Positions 15,046 through 22,364 of a stretch of DNA of 38,558 nucleotides are shown piece by piece. The DNA is taken from assembly GCA_039030125.1 (NCBI GenBank), contig JBCCEV010000018.1, positions 1-38,558 on the forward strand, written 5' to 3'. Below the pieces are notes generated by a model. The model saw nothing but the letters and a program-made list of their open reading frames with translations, was not told the origin of the DNA and ran no database searches. Position 1 is the stretch's first letter. Every line of letters begins with the position of its first letter. Both the position numbers and the translations under genes were made by a program. This DNA comes from JBCCEV01 sp039030125. Its GTDB lineage: Bacteria; Pseudomonadota; Gammaproteobacteria; Ga0077536.

Positions 15046-15084
15046 GGATGGATCCCTGAACGACTAATCGCTGTCAATCAATAA

Positions 15085-16482
15085 TTAATGGTTACCTAGC
15101 CGCGCCCGTGCTTGGCTGCAGGCTTCGCGAACCTGTGCGGGTGCCGTGCCACCGAGATGATCCCTCGCGGCCACGGCCTGCTCAAGGTCGAGCGCCTGGA
15201 AAACATCTTCTTCTATCGCTTCATCTAAACTTCTCAAGGTGCTCAATGGCAGCGCTTCAAGCGCGCATTCCGCTTCGATCGCTAAGCGCACCGCGCGCCC
15301 AACGGTCTCGTGAGCATCGCGAAACGGCCGGCCCTTGCGCACCAGATAATCGGCTAATTCGGTGGCGTTCATCAAACCCGCCGCAAGTGCCGATTGCAGG
15401 GCGTCGGTCCTGATCTCGATCGTTGGGATGAGATCGCTATAGGCACGGGTGCAATCGAGCAGGGTATCGACGGTATCGAACAAAGGTTCTTTGTCTTCCT
15501 GGTTGTCCTTGTTGTAGGCCAGGGGTTGCCCCTTCATCAGCGTCAGCAGATTCATCAAATGTCCGATCACGCGCCCGGATTTGCCGCGAATGAGCTCCGG
15601 CACATCAGGGTTCTTCTTTTGCGGCATCATCGAAGAACCGGTGCAAAACGCATCGCTGAGTTCGACAAAGGCAAACTGCTGAGAGTTCCAGATAATCAGC
15701 TCTTCGGCCATCCGCGAATAGTGCACCATGATAAGCGCCGCGACGGCGGTAAACTCGATGGCAAAATCTCTGTCGCTAACAGCGTCCAAGGAATTACGGG
15801 CCACCCCTTCAAAGCCGAGCAGATCAGCAGTAAACACCCGGTCGATTGGAAACGTGGTGCCGGCCAGTGCACCGGCGCCCAAGGGCAACTGATTCACCCG
15901 CGTTCTGCAATCGTGTAATCGTTCGCGATCGCGCATGAGCATCTCAAACCACGCCAGCATGTGGTGCCCGAACGTGACCGGCTGGGCCGCCTGCAGGTGG
16001 GTAAAACCCGGCATGATGGTGCTTGCTTCGCGCTCGGCGAGGTCAACCAGGTGGGAGAGCAAAGCTTCCAGGCGCGCCAGTAGTTCGTCAATTTGATTGC
16101 GCAGAAACAAGCGGATGTCGGTCGCGACTTGGTCGTTACGCGAGCGCGCGGTGTGCAATTTTTTGCCCAATTCACCAATGCGATCAACCAGCGCGGCTTC
16201 AACGTTCATGTGGACGTCCTCGCGGGCGATGTCCCACTGGAAGTGGCCGGCATCGATGTCTGCTAACACTTGGTTGAGCCCACCGATGATCGTGGCGGCT
16301 TCCTCGTCGGTGAGGATGTGGCAGTGCGCCAGCATTTTTGCGTGCGCAATCGAGCCTTGAATATCGAACGGCGCCAAGCGTTTGTCGAAGCCCACCGAGG
16401 CGGTGAAGGCGGCCACAAACTCATCGGTCGGCGCACTAAAGCGCCCGCCCCATGCCGCGTTTGTGCTATCTGTGTCTGCCAT
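15085..16482 (-). CDS. argH: ArgH, argininosuccinate lyase
   Basis: It catalyses the last step of arginine synthesis, argininosuccinate to arginine plus fumarate. 465 residues, normal length. Fumarase/aspartase-superfamily motifs are clear: 'EDVHMNVEAALVDRIGE' (about 93-109), 'KLHTARSRNDQVATD' (about 112-126), and the signature 'GSSMMPQKKNPDVPEL' (about 282-297) holding the catalytic Ser loop. The start 'MADTDSTNAAWGGRFS' places WGGRF at the family's usual position. It is divergent from algZ with a 259-base gap holding a hairpin. The argH-algZ-algR neighbourhood is also found in Pseudomonas. Confidence 0.97.
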   Translation of the reverse strand: MADTDSTNAAWGGRFSAPTDEFVAAFTASVGFDKRLAPFDIQGSIAHAKMLAHCHILTDEEAATIIGGLNQVLADIDAGHFQWDIAREDVHMNVEAALVDRIGELGKKLHTARSRNDQVATDIRLFLRNQIDELLARLEALLSHLVDLAEREASTIMPGFTHLQAAQPVTFGHHMLAWFEMLMRDRERLHDCRTRVNQLPLGAGALAGTTFPIDRVFTADLLGFEGVARNSLDAVSDRDFAIEFTAVAALIMVHYSRMAEELIIWNSQQFAFVELSDAFCTGSSMMPQKKNPDVPELIRGKSGRVIGHLMNLLTLMKGQPLAYNKDNQEDKEPLFDTVDTLLDCTRAYSDLIPTIEIRTDALQSALAAGLMNATELADYLVRKGRPFRDAHETVGRAVRLAIEAECALEALPLSTLRSLDEAIEEDVFQALDLEQAVAARDHLGGTAPAQVREACSQARARLGNH

Positions 16483-16560
16483 CGGCGCGATCCGTTACAG
16501 TGCCCTTTGTCGCACCGCCTAAGATGAGGTGAGTCCACGCATCGACATGCTTGTTATAAG

Positions 16561-16584
16561 ACCCGGGTTGAACCGGGGTTTTTT
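16561..16584 (+). terminator. Intrinsic-terminator-like hairpin in the algZ leader
   Basis: CCCGG (16562-16566), a 6-base loop, CCGGG (16573-16577), then GG and six T (16579-16584). No plus-strand gene ends upstream, since argH points away. The structure therefore sits in the leader of algZ, about 160 bases before its GTG, and could attenuate it or end a short RNA. Confidence 0.45.
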
Positions 16585-16741
16585 GTCGATTGCCAAGCTC
16601 GCGAGTATATCCCAAGCAGCCACTGTGACGGCAGCGAGCGCGGCAGTTTGTGGGCGATTCGACAACCTTTCAATTGACCGCTGCACGCGGGGTTACCACA
16701 CTGTATGCGGCGCACTTGGAAAACGACAGGTAAACACTGAG

Positions 16742-17770
16742 GTGGCGTCCGAGAAGGACAAACTTTTTCTTCCCAACTTCTGCGAGGTCGGGCCGATCTT
16801 TGCGGTTGTGGTCCTCAGCGAGTTGTTGGCGTTGATGATTTCCGTGGCGCGGGTGGGCTTCGGGCCCGATCTGTTCTCGGATCTGGCCCTCATCTCGCTC
16901 TATGTTCAGTGGCTTAGTCTGACCTCGGCGGCGGTCTTGTGCGTGGCCCGTGGCTTTCTGGCGAGCCTCGATGAGCGCCAGGCGGCGATCGTGAGCTATC
17001 TCATGATCTTAGGGATCAATATCGCCATTTGCGAAGTTGCGTGGTGGGTGATCAATCCAGTCATTGGAGAGCAGGTGTTGATGACCATCGCGCACCAGGA
17101 ATTCGTTCTGCGCACCTTAGCGGTCTCGGGGATTTTTGCCGCTTTGGTGTTGCGCTACTTCTACGTTCAGCATCACTGGCAAAAGCGCATCGCTTCGGAA
17201 GCATCGGCGCGTTTGGAAGCACTGCAAGCGCGGATCAGGCCGCATTTCCTGTTCAATTGCCTGAACACGATCGCGAGCCTCACGCGTCAAGCCCCGGAAA
17301 AAGCGGAACAAGCGACCGAAGATCTGGCCGATCTGTTTCGGGCGAGTTTGAGTGACGCGGGCGCGCTTGCAACGATCGATGAGGAGATCAGTTTTGTCGA
17401 GCGCTATCTCAATATCGAGCGGCTGCGCCTTGGCGAGCGATTACAAATTGCCTGGCAACTCGAGCATATCGACGGCGAGATTAAGCTGCCTCGTTTAACA
17501 CTGCAGCCGTTGGTTGAAAACGCGATTTATCATGGCATTGAGCCGAGCACCGATGGCGGCACGATCGAAATTCACTCGCGCATTGTCGCTGAGCGACTTG
17601 AGTTCGTCATCACCAATCCCGTCTCGGGCAACGCCACCAGCGGTAATCGCATGGCCCAGGACAACGTCCGCCAGCGTTTGGCCGCGCATTTCGGCGAGGA
17701 TGGCGGTTTGGACATCGAGGCGGGAGACTCGCGCTATCAGGCGCGCGTATTTTTGCCGGTGACGCCGTGA
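16742..17770 (+). CDS. algZ: AlgZ/FimS-type sensor histidine kinase (LytS-like)
   Basis: A 342-residue membrane kinase of the His_kinase (PF06580) class. The N-terminus 'FLPNFCEVGPIFAVVVLSELLAL' is the AlgZ pattern, followed by about four membrane segments (roughly 18-36, 46-70, 82-105, 125-141). The kinase region carries 'QARIRPHFLFNCLNTIASL' with His168 and the ATP-site 'LTLQPLVENAIYHG'. GTG 16742 is chosen because the AlgZ-type N-terminus begins there; the frame stays open to 16529, but that part is unlike the family and covers a hairpin. Its stop overlaps the algR start (GTGA). In Pseudomonas, AlgZ acts with AlgR on alginate, twitching and virulence genes; the role here is only inferred. 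Confidence 0.9.
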   Translation: MASEKDKLFLPNFCEVGPIFAVVVLSELLALMISVARVGFGPDLFSDLALISLYVQWLSLTSAAVLCVARGFLASLDERQAAIVSYLMILGINIAICEVAWWVINPVIGEQVLMTIAHQEFVLRTLAVSGIFAALVLRYFYVQHHWQKRIASEASARLEALQARIRPHFLFNCLNTIASLTRQAPEKAEQATEDLADLFRASLSDAGALATIDEEISFVERYLNIERLRLGERLQIAWQLEHIDGEIKLPRLTLQPLVENAIYHGIEPSTDGGTIEIHSRIVAERLEFVITNPVSGNATSGNRMAQDNVRQRLAAHFGEDGGLDIEAGDSRYQARVFLPVTP

Positions 17771-18501
17771 GAACAGTGCTCGTCGTTGACGATGAGCCCT
17801 TGGCCCGCGCAAGGTTGTTGGACCAACTGCGCGAGCTTGCTCCCGAGGTCCGCGCTTTCGAGGCCGGAAACGGCGTTGAGGCTATCAGTCAAATCGAAGC
17901 CGTCGGCCCCGATGTGGTCTTGCTCGATGTGCGCATGCCGGGGATGGATGGTTTGGAAACGGCACGCCATATCCAGCAGCTGAACGAGCCCCCCAGCGTG
18001 ATTTTCACCACCGCCTACGACGAGCACGCCCTCGCGGCGTTTGAAGCCAGCGCGGTTGACTATCTGCTCAAGCCGATCCGCATTGAGCGCCTTGAAGATG
18101 CGCTCAAACGCGCGAGTACCGTGGCCATTGGCCGCCAGGCGCACCTGCGGCTGAGCGTCGGGCAACGGCGGACCCATGTTGGCACGATGGTCGCCGGGCG
18201 TCTGCGCTTGGTGCCGGTCGACGACATTGTGTGCTTTCGCGCCGACCAAGGTTATGTCTCGGCGCTCACCCGGGCCGGCGAGATGATTGTTGAAGAATCC
18301 TTGAAATCGTTAGAAGAAGAATTCAGCGAGCAATTCGTTCGTGTGCATCGCAGCGCGCTTGCGAATATCAAAGAAGTTGCCGGCATTGAGAAAGATCAAC
18401 ATGGCAATGTTGTCCTCAAGTTCGTTGAACATGCACTTGAAATTCAGATTAGCCGCCGGCTACAAAGCAAAGTGCGAAAGCGGCTGCTCGGCACTAACTG
18501 A
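17767..18501 (+). CDS. algR: AlgR-type LytTR response regulator
   Basis: A 244-residue regulator. The receiver is residues 1-120: acidic pair in 'LVVDDEPLARARL', Asp54 in 'VVLLDVRMPGMDGLE', and Lys in 'VDYLLKPIRIERL'. The LytTR DNA-binding domain is about 140-240: 'RLRLVPVDDIVCFRADQGYVS', 'EEFSEQFVRVHRSALANI'. The second block is characteristic of the domain. It starts at GTG 17767, inside the algZ stop, so both proteins are made together. AlgR-type regulators bind DNA through a beta-strand LytTR fold and control envelope polysaccharide and pilus genes. The 3' end overlaps rsmE on the other strand by 8 bases. Confidence 0.94.
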   Translation: MRTVLVVDDEPLARARLLDQLRELAPEVRAFEAGNGVEAISQIEAVGPDVVLLDVRMPGMDGLETARHIQQLNEPPSVIFTTAYDEHALAAFEASAVDYLLKPIRIERLEDALKRASTVAIGRQAHLRLSVGQRRTHVGTMVAGRLRLVPVDDIVCFRADQGYVSALTRAGEMIVEESLKSLEEEFSEQFVRVHRSALANIKEVAGIEKDQHGNVVLKFVEHALEIQISRRLQSKVRKRLLGTN

Positions 18502-19267
18502 AATCACCAAAGCGTGTTTGGAGCGCGGCGATCGCGGCCAAGGCGGCGGTTTCGGTGCGCAGCACGCGCGGCCCGATCTTGAGCGCTCGAAAGTCCGCGG
18601 CTACCAGCAGATCCCGCTCAGCTTGCTCGAAGCCGCCCTCAGGCCCGGCGGCAATCGTGCAGGTGAGTCCGGCCATGGTCAGGTTTGCAGGCGTAAGATC
18701 CGCTGTGGGGTCCAATACGAAATGCGCCTGCTGGGGCAGACTCCGAGCGCGCTCAACAATCGCATCCAGTGTTTGTATGGGTTCGATTCGTACTGCCGCG
18801 GTGCGGCCGCTTTGCTCCATGGCGTGTTTAATCACGCCTTGCCAGTGTTCAAGACTCTTGGTGGCGCGTTCGGCGTCCAGTTTGACCACGCAACGCTTGG
18901 TTAGCATCGGGATAATGGTTTGCACGCCAAGTTCCACGGCTTTTTGGAGCGCGTAATCCATGCGATCTCCGCGTGAGATCCCTTGCACAAGGGTGATGCC
19001 GAAGGACGATTCGCGATCGACGTCATCAAAGGATTCAACGCGCACCCGCGTGCCACGCGCATTCGCTTGCTCCACCACGGCTTGGTACTCACCGCCTTGC
19101 CCATTGAACAGGATGACGGTGGCGCCGGGACGCAGGCGAAGGACTTTGGTGAGATGGCGAGCATTGAGCGCGGTTAGCGTTCGGATTTCGCCGAGGTTGA
19201 TGTCGCCGCTTTCGAAAATTCTTGGGATCACGGTAGGAGTAACTGCGTTAGCATGGGCGGCGTTCAT
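18494..19267 (-). CDS. rsmE: RsmE, 16S rRNA (uracil-1498-N3)-methyltransferase
   Basis: A SPOUT-class methyltransferase of about 257 residues that makes m3U1498 in 16S rRNA. It shows the PUA-like N-terminus ('VIPRIFESGD', 'HLTKVLRLRPGATVILFNGQG') and the knot region with 'IAAGPEGGFEQAERDLL' and 'LGPRVLRTETAALAAIAAL'-like ending (here 'IGPRVLRTETAALA'), the SAM-binding signature. ATG 19267 is chosen; a TTG at 19294 in frame would overlap the divergent TerB-like gene. In many gammaproteobacteria rsmE is near gshB or algH; here it lies tail to tail with algR. Confidence 0.95.
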   Translation of the reverse strand: MNAAHANAVTPTVIPRIFESGDINLGEIRTLTALNARHLTKVLRLRPGATVILFNGQGGEYQAVVEQANARGTRVRVESFDDVDRESSFGITLVQGISRGDRMDYALQKAVELGVQTIIPMLTKRCVVKLDAERATKSLEHWQGVIKHAMEQSGRTAAVRIEPIQTLDAIVERARSLPQQAHFVLDPTADLTPANLTMAGLTCTIAAGPEGGFEQAERDLLVAADFRALKIGPRVLRTETAALAAIAALQTRFGDFS

Positions 19268-19286
19268 TTCGACATAGCCGGCGCCA

Positions 19287-19736
19287 ATGCTCAACGCTCT
19301 TAAGCAACTTTTGCTTCAAAACAACTCTCCAACCGCCTCGCAGGCTGATTTAGAACGCCAGTTGGTATTGGCTGCGGCGGCCTTGCTGGTCGAGATCTCG
19401 CGGGCCGACGCCGAGATTGATCAGCGTGAGACCGAGGCGGTTATCGATGCCGTGCGAACCGTTTTCACTATTGGCGATGAGGAACTCAAGCTCTTGCTTG
19501 CCGATGCTGGCGAAGCCGTCGAACAGGCGGTATCGCTCTACGAATTCACCAATGTGATTAATGAGCAATTCGACGCCGAGAAGAAGAGTGAACTCATGAC
19601 GATGCTCTGGCGTGTGGCCTATGCCGACGGTTCCATCGACCGCTATGAGGAATACTACATCCGCAAAATCGCGGATCTGCTCCATCTCTCCCACTCGGTG
19701 TTTATACGCACCAAGCTTGCCGCCGCCCAAAAATAG
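19287..19736 (+). CDS. TerB-like protein
   Basis: A 149-residue helical protein of the TerB-like superfamily. The first half has 'AALLVEISRADAEIDQRE' (about 32-49) and the second half the paired acidic motif 'WRVAYADGSIDRYEEYYIRKIADLL' in pieces around 106-130. The two A-D-x-x-I-D blocks are the metal-coordinating signature of the fold. TerB-like proteins occur in tellurite-resistance/stress complexes and as stand-alone cytosolic proteins; the role here is unknown. No other ter gene is nearby. ATG 19287 lies 20 bases from the rsmE start on the opposite strand, so a shared short promoter region is implied. Confidence 0.85.
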   Translation: MLNALKQLLLQNNSPTASQADLERQLVLAAAALLVEISRADAEIDQRETEAVIDAVRTVFTIGDEELKLLLADAGEAVEQAVSLYEFTNVINEQFDAEKKSELMTMLWRVAYADGSIDRYEEYYIRKIADLLHLSHSVFIRTKLAAAQK

Positions 19737-19745
19737 CGCAACGCC

Positions 19746-20213
19746 TTATTGAATAGGCGTCTCGGGGATCGAGTACTCCTCGCCCAGCATGGCGCGAATG
19801 AGCTGATCTTCGCACTCGGTCCGAACCGCAAGTTGCTCGCCAAGTTCGGAAAGCGCGATTGTGAACGCACTGCCTTCGAGTTCGGCGTTGGGTTCTTCAT
19901 ATTTTTCATTAAAAGTCACCGCCGCGTCCGTGGTACGCACTATGGCCGGATAAATGCCCTCGGCGATGCTGACCACACGCTGCCGGCGCTCGGTGCCCTC
20001 GGCAAGCCGTTGATATAGGCCAAAATGGCCGGCCGCGATGTAATCAACCAGGATCTCCTGAAAATCCTCTAGCGTGTCCCGCATGGCCTGATCGGCGGCC
20101 CCCCCGGTCAATTTGCTGAGTTCCCAATACAGCACCAGCACTTGCTGGCGTTCCTGCAACATATCTTCGATGAGCTTTTGGGTACGGGGTCTGGAGTTAA
20201 CAGATTCCGCCAT
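19746..20213 (-). CDS. rsd: Rsd/AlgQ family anti-sigma-70 regulator
   Basis: A 155-residue helical protein. The core 'LQERQQVLVLYWELSKL' (about 19-35) and 'LEDFQEILVDYIAAGHFGLYQRL' (in parts, about 48-70) match E. coli Rsd ('FCQSLVDYLSAGHFSIYERI'). The 'LVDY-SAGHF--Y' segment is distinctive. A later part, 'LGEQLAVRTECEDQLIRAML', matches 'IGEALEARFVLEDKLILLVL'. Rsd binds region 4 of sigma-70 and favours alternative sigma factors; the Pseudomonas version, AlgQ, affects alginate and virulence genes. It lies only about 2 kb from algR, as algQ lies near algR in Pseudomonas. Convergent with the TerB-like gene, 9 bases apart. Confidence 0.9.
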   Translation of the reverse strand: MAESVNSRPRTQKLIEDMLQERQQVLVLYWELSKLTGGAADQAMRDTLEDFQEILVDYIAAGHFGLYQRLAEGTERRQRVVSIAEGIYPAIVRTTDAAVTFNEKYEEPNAELEGSAFTIALSELGEQLAVRTECEDQLIRAMLGEEYSIPETPIQ

Positions 20214-20318
20214 TTGATGTCTTGCTTGCCTTCAGGGGTCGCTAATGTAACCGCAAGCCCTGTGGAATTCATCTTGTTATGCTTGCCCCAAATTGGTACG
20301 AAGTCCTTCAGCTAGACC

Positions 20319-20324
20319 TATAAT
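20319..20324 (+). promoter_or_regulatory. Perfect -10 box 6 bases before the kinase ATG
   Basis: TATAAT at 20319-20324 is followed by CCTCGC and the ATG at 20331. No Shine-Dalgarno sequence exists. A transcript starting 6-8 bases after the -10 box would begin at or near the ATG, giving a leaderless mRNA. The -35 region is weak (TTGGTA with a 20-base spacer). Confidence 0.5.
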
Positions 20325-20330
20325 CCTCGC

Positions 20331-21767
20331 ATGCAGATCCCAGGGTTCGTCATAAAGGAGATGATTGGCCAGGGCGGTATGGCCACGGCGTACCTGGCTG
20401 AGCAGGAATCGCTGGGTCGCGAAGTCGTCTTGAAGGTGCTCGATAGAGGCGCGGCCGATACCCCCCAATCGCTAGAGCGGTTTCTGAACGAAGGGCGCAT
20501 CATCGCCTCGCTCAACCACCCCCATATCATCACGATTTTCGATATCGGCGAAGCGGGGCATAACGTTTTCATATCGATGGAATACGTGCAGGGTGGCGAT
20601 CTTCGGGCACGCTTGCAAAAACAGGTCTTCACGCCGGTCGAGGCCGTTGATGTCGTCACCAAGATCGCCGGAGGCTTAGCCGCTGCGCACGGTAGCGGGA
20701 TCATCCACCGTGATGTGAAGCCCGCCAATTTATTGTTCCGCAGTGACGGTACGCCGTTGCTCAGCGATTTTGGTATCGCCAAACGGTTGGAGGGGGACTC
20801 TGATCTAACGTCAACCGGAATGTTCGTTGGCAGCCCGAACTACATGGCTCCAGAGCAATCAGAACCCGGTCCTATCGACGGGCGGGCGGACATCTACTCC
20901 CTGGGTGTGATCTTCTACGAGATGATCACGGGCACCAAGCCCTTCATCGCCGATTCGGTCATCGATGTGATTTATAAGCATAAGACCGAGGCGATCCCCG
21001 ATCTGCCCGAGGATTTGGATCAGTTCAACGAACTCATCCAGTTGATGATGGCCAAAGATCGCCGCGATCGCTTCCGCGACGCGGACAGCTTGCTGCATTT
21101 TCTCCAAGCGCTGCAGCGCAAGGGCGTGATTCAGACGAAGGAAGATCTCACCGAGCAGCCCGATTTCGATATTACCGGTGAGCACGATAAACCCGATATT
21201 CCCGCGCCGACTCGACTGAGCGTTGAAAGCAAGAGCGGCAATTGGCTGCGTTACGCCTCCGGGGGCTTACTCCTTTTTTGCGTGATCGGCTGGGGCGCTT
21301 TGATTCTCATTGAGGGACGCATGAAAGAGGCGGAGGTCCGCGCCGTGCAAGTCGCCGATTTACCGGTGCTAAGTGTGGCGGGCGAGACCGCGGCGTTGGA
21401 GGTGGAGTCAGTCGCCGAAGAAGATATCGAGCAGGTGACTCAGGCATTAGCGTGGTTGGGCGCCCACAGTTTGGAAGAGTACCGCCTTACCGCACCGCCG
21501 AAAGACAATGCGCATTATTACTTCTCGCGGTTACTGCGCCTGCAGCCCAACAACGAAAAAGCGCGGGCGGGGCTGTTGGATATTGCGACCCGATTCGCGG
21601 TGCTCGCCGAGCGTGAGATCGCGCACGATAACTACGAGAAAGCGCAGGGCTATATTCGTGTCGGGCTACAGATTGATCCCAACAATGCGTCGCTAAAGAC
21701 CCTCAAGGGTTTGGCTAAGCCGGACAAGATTGGTTTTTGGGACGCTTTCGCGAGTTTATTCAAGTAA
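20331..21767 (+). CDS. Transmembrane Ser/Thr protein kinase
   Basis: A 478-residue Hanks-type kinase. The kinase domain spans about residues 5-265: glycine loop 'IGQGGMATAYLAEQ', Lys35 in 'VVLKVLDR', catalytic loop 'IIHRDVKPANLLF' (125-137), 'SDFGIAKRL' (145-153), and activation segment 'VGSPNYMAPEQSE'; all catalytic residues are intact. A single membrane segment follows ('GGLLLFCVIGWGALILIEG', about 310-328), then a periplasmic region of about 150 residues that looks like TPR helices ('YYFSRLLRLQPNNEKARAGL', 'IRVGLQIDPNNASLKTL'). The periplasmic domain suggests a sensing or scaffolding role. No phosphatase or FHA gene is visible beside it. The start follows a -10 box directly. Divergent from rsd with a 117-base gap. 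Confidence 0.93.
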   Translation: MQIPGFVIKEMIGQGGMATAYLAEQESLGREVVLKVLDRGAADTPQSLERFLNEGRIIASLNHPHIITIFDIGEAGHNVFISMEYVQGGDLRARLQKQVFTPVEAVDVVTKIAGGLAAAHGSGIIHRDVKPANLLFRSDGTPLLSDFGIAKRLEGDSDLTSTGMFVGSPNYMAPEQSEPGPIDGRADIYSLGVIFYEMITGTKPFIADSVIDVIYKHKTEAIPDLPEDLDQFNELIQLMMAKDRRDRFRDADSLLHFLQALQRKGVIQTKEDLTEQPDFDITGEHDKPDIPAPTRLSVESKSGNWLRYASGGLLLFCVIGWGALILIEGRMKEAEVRAVQVADLPVLSVAGETAALEVESVAEEDIEQVTQALAWLGAHSLEEYRLTAPPKDNAHYYFSRLLRLQPNNEKARAGLLDIATRFAVLAEREIAHDNYEKAQGYIRVGLQIDPNNASLKTLKGLAKPDKIGFWDAFASLFK

Positions 21768-21782
21768 CCCTTGGTGGCGGGA

Positions 21783-22322
21783 TTATTCTTGTGCTTCGCT
21801 GTCGCCCCCCAAGATCCCCAGCAATGACTTCGCCTGATCGACTTTGTTCTGGTCCCAGGCGGTAATTAAAGAGCGGAGTTGGGAGGCCTTTTGGATCAGG
21901 TCTTGGGCTGGATCCAAGGTCTCAGGCTCGGCGCTCGACCGAGTTTCGGCAACCTGCTCGGCAACCGCGTCAATATCGACGCCCGCGTTGGCGGCATCCT
22001 CAAGCGCCTTGATAAGCTTAGCTTCTTGATCGATATCGACCGACAACTCCTCACTCGAGACGGCCGCACGCTCGAATGCGACCGTGCGCAGCTCTTGACG
22101 TTGCGCATCGCTGACGGCAATGGAGGTGTCGTCGACCAACTGACCACGCTCGAAGACGAAAACCCGAGGTCCGATCTCCTGCGATCGATACCATGCCGGC
22201 GGCGAACCCGACATCTGCATTTTGCCGGAGTCCGGGCTCTCCCATTGATAGAGTCGGGCGAGCGAATTGTTTGAAACGGCCGTCGCGATGATCAGGCCGG
22301 CAAGGATGATGAAGCGTTTCAT
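21783..22322 (-). CDS. Small secreted DUF4124-like protein
   Basis: A 179-residue protein with a signal peptide ('MKRFIILAGLIIATAVSNNS', then 'LARLYQWESPDSGKMQM'). The first mature stretch, 'LYQWESPDSGKMQMSGSPP', has the Y-x-W-x-D/S-x-x-G pattern of the DUF4124 N-terminal domain found in many small gammaproteobacterial envelope proteins. The remainder is acidic and helical, likely coiled coil (about 75-160). ATG 22322 is preceded by GGAG about 9 bases upstream; an upstream in-frame extension has a poor composition and crosses the divergent gene's start region. Function unknown. It is convergent with the kinase gene (16 bases apart) and divergent from the AddB-like gene. Confidence 0.75.
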   Translation of the reverse strand: MKRFIILAGLIIATAVSNNSLARLYQWESPDSGKMQMSGSPPAWYRSQEIGPRVFVFERGQLVDDTSIAVSDAQRQELRTVAFERAAVSSEELSVDIDQEAKLIKALEDAANAGVDIDAVAEQVAETRSSAEPETLDPAQDLIQKASQLRSLITAWDQNKVDQAKSLLGILGGDSEAQE

Positions 22323-22364
22323 CGCCACAGCTCCAGAAACTAATCCTCCGATCATACCAGTGGT

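Noticed and set aside
16529..16741. N-terminal extension of AlgZ to position 16529
   Set aside because: The extension is unlike AlgZ, covers the terminator-like hairpin, and the family N-terminus begins just after GTG 16742.
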